A DNA stretch of 64,000 nucleotides from Plantago major (taxonomy: Eukaryota > Streptophyta > Magnoliopsida > Lamiales > Plantaginaceae): positions 92,841,230 to 92,905,229 of the forward strand of contig CM048842.1 in assembly GCA_026545765.1 (NCBI GenBank). Direction: 5' to 3'. The position numbers and the translations under genes were made by a program. The notes beneath the pieces were generated by a model, which saw only the letters and a program-made list of their open reading frames with translations, was not told the origin of the DNA and searched no databases. Below are positions 57,951 to 64,000 of this stretch, piece after piece (position 1 is the first letter of the stretch; the number at the start of each line of letters is the position of its first letter).

Positions 57951-60937
57951 ATGGCCAAACTTGGATTCCTTGCTCCTATTCTTCTCGGCTCCATGCTTGT
58001 TTTAAATACTTGTGCTGCTGCTGCTGCTGCTTTCCTTGTTAGTCAACGGACTTCCACTAATCAATCCACCTATTTACAGGTAATCTCAATCTCCACTTCT
58101 TGATTTTCCTTTATGCTTATACGATTGCATAATCTTCTCTTGTCTTGTATAATTGTATTGTATTCATGGACAAAATTATTATTATTATTATAATCTCAGT
58201 TTGGGATATGATCTGATCAAATCCGATATTTGTCACACTTCCTCAAAATTCCATCTTGCTCAAAACCCAACAGATTTTCGTAGTTAAATTTAATGGTCAG
58301 ATTTCATTGTATTCATCAATTGTATTATTCTATAGGTTCCGCCGCCTACTGCAAGCTTGGTTAATGTGTCGGATTCCAATCCTATAGATGCTGCTGCTGC
58401 AGTCAAGCCTAAGAACGGGAATAATCATAATGCCACTAAGACATTGCCAGATCATACCAATGCTGGGGGGAAGAAGAAAGACCACCACAGTGTCAACTCT
58501 ACTGATTTAGAATTACCTGCTGCTCATAAAAATAATAATGGTACAGATGTTGCTCCCAAGAAAGGCCAAGACCATGTCAAGTCTAGTGATTTAAACAAAC
58601 CTCCTGACAAAAGGAATGCTACAGATGTTGCAGGGAAGAAAGACGATGACCATGTCAAGTCTAGTGCTTCCAAAGTTGATCAAGGAAAGCAGTCTGAGGT
58701 CAATGCGACCTCCAAGTCATCGAGTAGTAACAATGGCAGTTGTGAGGGATCGTTAATTAGTTGCAGGGACGAGAAGATGGTTGCCTGCATTGAGGCCTCA
58801 AAAGATGGTAAGACATTTTGCAAGAATTTCATTGCATTGCTTATATTGCAAGGTTATAAGTTGATGGAGTGCGCTTGCGTTGTTTGATATTTTTGATAGT
58901 GGATGTTGGTTATCTTCCCGTATTGCTAAACTCTAATGGTAAATAGTAGTTACAGTATATGACACTGTTTATAGAGGAAATCCGCCAATCAACCGAGTTA
59001 CTCTTGATGCTGCTGAATGTCTCATGTGTTACTAACACAAAGGAGCAATGGAATAAAATCTTTGTGATAAGTATTTAGTTGGATTGGAAAATCTCATTGA
59101 ATTGGCTGATAGAGTTGGTTAGTGGTTCGGCTGATATAAAGTTTTACTTTTGTAGACTTATATGCGTGTAAAGCATTTCCTTCTGGTTTATTGGAGGGTG
59201 AAATAAACCCTGCTTCATGTATGAGCTGATGCCAAGTGAAGGAGAAGACTGACTTTGATTAATCTTCTATGCTCCTCCCAAAAAAAGTTTCAGATTTTAA
59301 ACTTTAACCAATGTTGGAGCTTGCATTTATTTATGTGAGGTAATGTATATTTATTCTAAATGTATTTCAGTGAGGCTTTCCTGTGGAAAAGGGTATGAGT
59401 TAGGCTCTGATTAGGTTTTACGTGTGCAAAAGCGAGGGTGCTGTGGACTTTTATATTCTTATCTGACTCATTTTTGTAGATATGATTCTTTAATATCATC
59501 CATGTATTATATATTGGCAGGGTCAAAAGAACTGTTCCTCTTGGTGCTAAATGGAGGAGAAAATACTTTGAAAGTTCATGTCAATGTACCTGAAACATCT
59601 GGAAGTCCTCTTTTGGTTTTTGAAGTACCCAAACACGAAACTAAGAGGGTAAGCAACTCCATCTTTTGCTAGTTTGCTTTTCTTTTTTTATACAAATCAT
59701 CATGTTGTGTTCACTACTTATTGGAATGATGGAACTACTAAGCCTTTGGGTTCGTACTCTTCGCATCCCAGTTCCACTATTACGAACTACTATATGCTCA
59801 ACTAAATGTAATATTAAAGAGTATTGTGTTTATCATGCAATGTTATGTCTTAGGTCTTATACAGTTTCCATGTTGAACCTATGTCTGAGTCCCTTGTAGA
59901 TAGATGGCTTAGCATTTTTGGTAATTGCTCCTTCAACATGGATAACAAATCAAAAAAAGACATTTTGCCAAGATAGAGCTTAAAAGAATTGGATAGCACC
60001 ATAGCAGTACTTACATTTTTATCATGTTAAAGTTGGCCTGGATACCTTGTAAATGATCAAGAACTAGCGCTTTATTGTTCCTTCAACGTTCCTTTGAAAA
60101 CAGGAAAAAGGTTGTTCCTGAATGTGGATAGTGCAGGAGAAGTTGTGTCGGAAGGTTTTTTGCAGCATTAATAAGACCCTACAGAATCTTGACAAATGAT
60201 GGATATAGTGAATGTGCTTCCTTGAGAAATGTAGCATACTTTGAATTTCCAGTAGTTTTGGACTTTCAATGTTTTTCTCATCTAGTTTGTCCCATCATTT
60301 GTCATGCTCTTTGTTAGTACGTGAATGCTGATTTTGCCATTTTGTTTCTATTGTCAGTGAGACTGATATGAATGCCATTACTCCTGAATTTCACACTTTT
60401 CATGCAATTTCATTGTAATTTGGTTTGTTGCAAACTCTATATGGTCTAATACTGCTCCATCTTTACATGATTTATTTACAGATGCATATAGAGTCAAAAA
60501 ATGTGGGCAAAAGCACTGATCTTATAGTGAGTGCAGAAAATGCGAAGTGTAAGCTTCCCTTGGTTCATCCTGTTTCAGTGGACTACGTTATCAAACAGCT
60601 CTCTTTCTACTCAAGGCAAGTGACTCCAATCTATGGTGCATACACGTTGTTTGTTTTAGTTATTATTTTCGGAGGGACATGGGCTTGTTGCAAGTTCAGG
60701 AAAAAGAGAAGACAGGATGGGATCCCATATCAAGAACTTGAAATGGGTTTGCCTGAATCCGCTTCTGCTGTGAATGTGGATGCAACAGATGGTTGGGATC
60801 ATGATTGGGACGATGATTGGGATGAGGAGAACTCAGTAAGATCACCTGGAGGGCAACAAGTTAGGAATATATCTGCGGATGGCCTCACCTCTAGGTCTCC
60901 TAAGATAGACGGATGGGAAAATGACTGGGATGATTAG
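57951..60937 (+). CDS. DUF7356-type membrane protein
   Basis: Four exons, 57951-58079, 58336-58807, 59521-59648 and 60482-60937, join in phase to 394 residues. There is an N-terminal signal sequence or anchor (APILLGSMLVLNTCAAAAAAFLV). A long hydrophilic, Asn/Lys/Asp-rich lumenal or apoplastic region follows, with a twofold repeat (HVKSSDL..NATDVAGKK..DDDHVKSS) and several potential N-glycosylation sites. Then come a Cys-containing globular part (NGSCEGSLISC; VLNGGENTLKV) and one transmembrane segment (residues ~293-313, YTLFVLVIIFGGTWACC). The cytosolic tail has three Trp/Asp motifs (GWDHDWDDDWDE, GWENDWDD). The tail motif and layout fit the plant DUF7356 family; its function is unknown to me. 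Earlier in-frame non-ATG codons are not used. Confidence 0.85.
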
Positions 60938-60939
60938 GG

Positions 60940-61625
60940 AAGCCAAGTTTTTGAGAGAGAGGGCATGGGTAAAGAAGAGCATACTACATGGCTTAATGAA
61001 CCGAAAATCAGATCAGATGGCCCGTGGTTATGGAAATATTTTGTCATTGGCCATTACATGGAAATGTAATAGTTGCCACTTAAGGGCATAGTTGATAGGT
61101 GATTATGTGTGAAAATTTTTGGAGATACAGAATACTATATGGGATATGATACAGGGTGGTAGCAGCTGAGCTGAGGTTATACTTGTGTACCATTTACTTG
61201 TGAAATGATATTGTAAAGTCTGTTAATTGCTTCCAGGACCAGTTTCTTTTACTTCCTCACATGTACTTTTGATCTGTATTTCACCTGAGGTATTTGAAGT
61301 TATAAGTAGGTTATACTTGTGGTTTGTGTATAATGGTTGGTGGGTACTAGGTACTTAGGTAATCTTATGAGAATGCATGCTTGGCTTCAGTCTTGTCTTG
61401 TGTTTAAAATGGAATTGTACTCACTCACTTGTAGTTGTAGTTGTAGTTGTAGTAATGATTATTTCCAAATTCCAATTGAGGTGAGTAGAAAGAAAGATTA
61501 CTTACTCCATTGTTTTTTATAACCACCAATTCAAATGAAACTTGTTACCCCATTCATTGTGTCCCTCCATCCATCCATCCCTATTCCCATAACATTTTGT
61601 TTGTGCAAAATCAGATTAATTTATT
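60940..61625. other. 3' UTR and flank of the DUF7356 gene
   Basis: It contains a short GTAGTT tandem run near 61,430 and a CCAT run near 61,565. No ORF is supported. Confidence 0.45.
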
Positions 61626-62499
61626 GGGTGAATTACAGTAGGTCCCCTGATAAATTTTGTAATAACACTTTGATCCCTCTGATTCTAACAATAACATCAT
61701 AGGACAAAATTAATAAATCAATTACAAAACAGTCCAAAATTTAAATTACTGCCAAACACATTCTTAATTTAAACTTCTAAACAATTTACAATTTTGTTAT
61801 AAATTTTCATTTTATTACAAAATTAATCCAAACAATTTGTATTTACTCCCTATAATTTTTTTCTATTTTCAAACTTACCAACAAAAATTGCAAACAACCC
61901 TCTTAAAAAATTTAATATATATTTTAAATATTAAAGTTTATTATGAAATAACAAAAGTTTATAAAACATAATGAAAAAATAGAACACATTAATATTTTCA
62001 TACTCCATGAAAATAGTTTCTATGGATACTATGATTAGGTATGTTTTTTTTTATATTATGGTGAATAAATATTTGTAAAAATGAAACCGGAAACGTTTAC
62101 TTGAGACATAAAAAAGGGTTAAACGGCAACTATGTTTCAAGACTAAGTAAGTACTAGTATATTTTAATATTTTTGTTATTTTTAGTAAGATTATATTTGA
62201 AATATCATTTTATTTCATTTTAGTAAATAAGTTCATATTTTTAAAACTAGTTTTAAAAATTAGATTTTTATTTAATTTTAACGTTAAATGATTTGAATTT
62301 TTTTTTATTTATTAATATTGCATATTGGACACTCGTGAAAGGGAAGAGACAGAAACTAGAAAATGTGACGGTTAAAAATAAGGCCATATTTGGAAAATAC
62401 ACTTTCAAAGTATAAAATGGACCAAAATCTTATTGTTAAAAACAGAGGAACTTTCTTGTTAATAGGATATTTATTGGGGGTGTAATTTTCCCTAATTGG
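61626..62499. mobile_element. Possible hAT-sized TIR element
   Basis: AATTTATT occurs at 61618-61625 and 62500-62507. The left interior (gggtgaattacagtagg) and the reversed right interior (ccaattagggaaaattacac) share the gggxxaattac motif. The content is AT-rich with no ORF. Since AT-rich octamers recur by chance, this is only a candidate. Confidence 0.35.
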
Positions 62500-62507
62500 A
62501 ATTTATT

Positions 62508-63578
62508 TTGCTGTTTGTTTCCTTCATTCAATTTACCATTACTAGTCTAGACTCTAGTGGGGACAAGACAACAATGAGCATGCGGTTTGGCTTTTAAGAA
62601 TGAAGATATTAGTAGGATATATTATTCTCACAAGTCATTACTAACTAGTTGTACTATACCCTCTTTCTTTCTTTCTTTTTTTTTTTTTTTATGGAAGAAC
62701 CAATTAAAGTTAGTGCGACTCATCATATGACTAAATGGAGTCTGGAGCAAAGCCAACATTATAACACATGAACATGCTGAATCAACCTTACTACCTTTCT
62801 TCTCTCATTATGTGACTCACATACAGACAGACAGACAGACACTCACTTGAAACATAAGCAACCAAATGCAAATTAAGTAGTATGACTCAAATTCTTCACG
62901 TCTAAGATTTATCAGATCAGGCGCATCATTAATCATAATGGATTTAACCCAGGCCAGGCCAACAATAGATTAATTTTTGTCCCTAGCTCCAGAAAAAATT
63001 AAAGCAATTCAACTACGTGCATTGACAACCGGGCAATCTATTACTACCACTTCTTTCCAGAATTAATAATGTCATTATCAAGAAATTCTCTTCTAAGCAT
63101 CAATTCAACATTCACTTTATCATTTTGCCTTTTTCCTTCTATTCCAGTGCATTACTGATCTTTCAGTTTTTTTTCTTCCCATTGCTTCATTTTTCCTTCA
63201 TTATTTGTGTTCATTTTTCTTCGGTAAGTATACAATGCATCTGTGTTTCTTGAGTATACAATTACAATGCATCTGGAAGTTAGTAGTAGTAATGGAAATT
63301 GGCTCATGGTGAACTGAAACTCACTAGTATGGATTAAGAAACACAGCTTCTACTTGTATAGTTCTACTATGTATACATCCTTAAAATCTCAAAAAAGGAA
63401 GTACCATAGAAGAACAACATGGAACAACTGAAGGTTTGATTCACAGCCAAACTATTATCACCTTCATCTCTTTTAAACAAAAACAAACAAACAAACAAAA
63501 CGGATTCACCTTCACCAGGCCGCCTAATACCTAACACTTCAACCAACTCGATCAGCTTTTCTAAATTTTCAAAATCAT
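62508..63578. other. Gene-free stretch downstream of the receptor kinase gene
   Basis: It contains CTTT, T-homopolymer and ACAG runs (62,665-62,690; 62,823-62,841) and the probable 3' UTR of the minus-strand kinase gene near 63,100-63,578. The small ORF at 63,367-63,582 lies in that UTR. Confidence 0.45.
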
Positions 63579-64000
63579 TCATTCTGATTCACCTTGACTC
63601 TGTACAGGAGACTGGATTAGTTCCAAAATCCTTATCACTTCTTCCATATCAGGCCGGTTTGACGGCACCTGAGAGGCACATATCAACCCGAGTTTCACCA
63701 CTGGAATCGCCTCTTCAACCGTAAAGTTACCCTTTAACCTTTCGTCAATGCACTCCTCCACCCTTTCTTCATCCAACGCTGCCCTCACCGTGTCACACAG
63801 CACCACCACATCATCTTCCATGTACTCTACCGGTCTCTTCCCCGTAAGAATCTCAAGTGTTAAGATCCCGAATCCGTACACATCGCATTTTTCAGTAATT
63901 TTCACTGTTTGGCATGCAAATTCAGGAGCCATGTACCCAAGTGCACTTTGTATCTTGCTGCTCAGAATGTAACGATCTAAAGCTGGTAATAGCCTAGCCA
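63579..64000 (-). CDS. LRR receptor-like kinase, PXC2/IRK class (3' end only)
   Basis: The minus-strand frame is open from the window edge to a TGA at 63579-63581, covering 140 residues of the C-terminus. It starts within the activation segment and runs through MAPEFACQTVKITEKCDVYG, FGILTLEILTGKRPVEY, EECIDERLKGNF, VVKLGLICASQVPSNRPDM and ILELIQSP. The wording VEYMEDDVVVLCDTVRAAL is characteristic of the PXC2/IRK group of LRR kinases (vascular development and root cell polarity in Arabidopsis). The leucine-rich repeats, membrane segment and catalytic loop lie beyond the window. Orthology to PXC2 is inferred. Confidence 0.88.
   Translation of the reverse strand, partial: ARLLPALDRYILSSKIQSALGYMAPEFACQTVKITEKCDVYGFGILTLEILTGKRPVEYMEDDVVVLCDTVRAALDEERVEECIDERLKGNFTVEEAIPVVKLGLICASQVPSNRPDMEEVIRILELIQSPVQSQGESE

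Overview
This is plant nuclear DNA, most likely from a eudicot. It has spliced genes with AT-rich introns, CT-rich 5' leaders, and plant-only families (type-1 lipid-transfer proteins, a VAL/HSI2 B3 repressor, ATL RING-H2, LRR receptor kinase, a plastid EF-P precursor). It also has plant mobile elements: CACTA, Copia, Stowaway-type MITEs and 5S-derived repeats. I cannot fix the species; nothing looks bacterial, and no CRISPR, tRNA or intact rRNA gene was seen.

Layout. 1-4.6 kb: a decayed minus-strand gene of the transposon-associated DUF1985/plant-mobile-domain kind, split by a 2.3 kb CACTA element with a perfect 3-bp target duplication. 4.6-7.8 kb: gene-free, with a MITE and a 5S-derived repeat. 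8.5-11.6 kb: a six-exon Raf-like protein kinase. 12.6-14.05 kb: a terminal-inverted-repeat element carrying a small GRF-type zinc-finger ORF. 14.1-22.4 kb: a degenerate Copia retrotransposon with two ~945-bp LTRs and a second ~2 kb insertion nested in it. 23-30.2 kb: two type-1 lipid-transfer protein genes separated by repeats, the second bracketed by two solo Copia LTRs in opposite orientation. 32.2-34 kb: an intronless ATL-type RING-H2 gene and an unrecognised one-TM protein gene with a duplicated 3' flank. 39.5-41.6 kb: an RLCK-like pseudokinase. 42.1-46.5 kb (minus): a VAL/HSI2 B3 repressor. 48.4-52.6 kb: a Mutator-like long-TIR element and a minisatellite-rich region. 53.2-55 kb: plastid elongation factor P. 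55.8-56.2 kb (minus): a small unrecognised gene. 58-61 kb: a DUF7356-type membrane protein. 63.6-64 kb (minus): the 3' end of an LRR receptor kinase of the PXC2/IRK class, cut by the window edge.

The genes do not form a pathway. The order Raf-like kinase, LTP, RING-H2, PXC2-like kinase resembles Arabidopsis At5g01850-At5g01890 as I remember it, so the locus looks like a conserved gene block that has been expanded by transposons. Exon coordinates are my own reading of splice sites and frame. They were checked for phase but not against transcripts.
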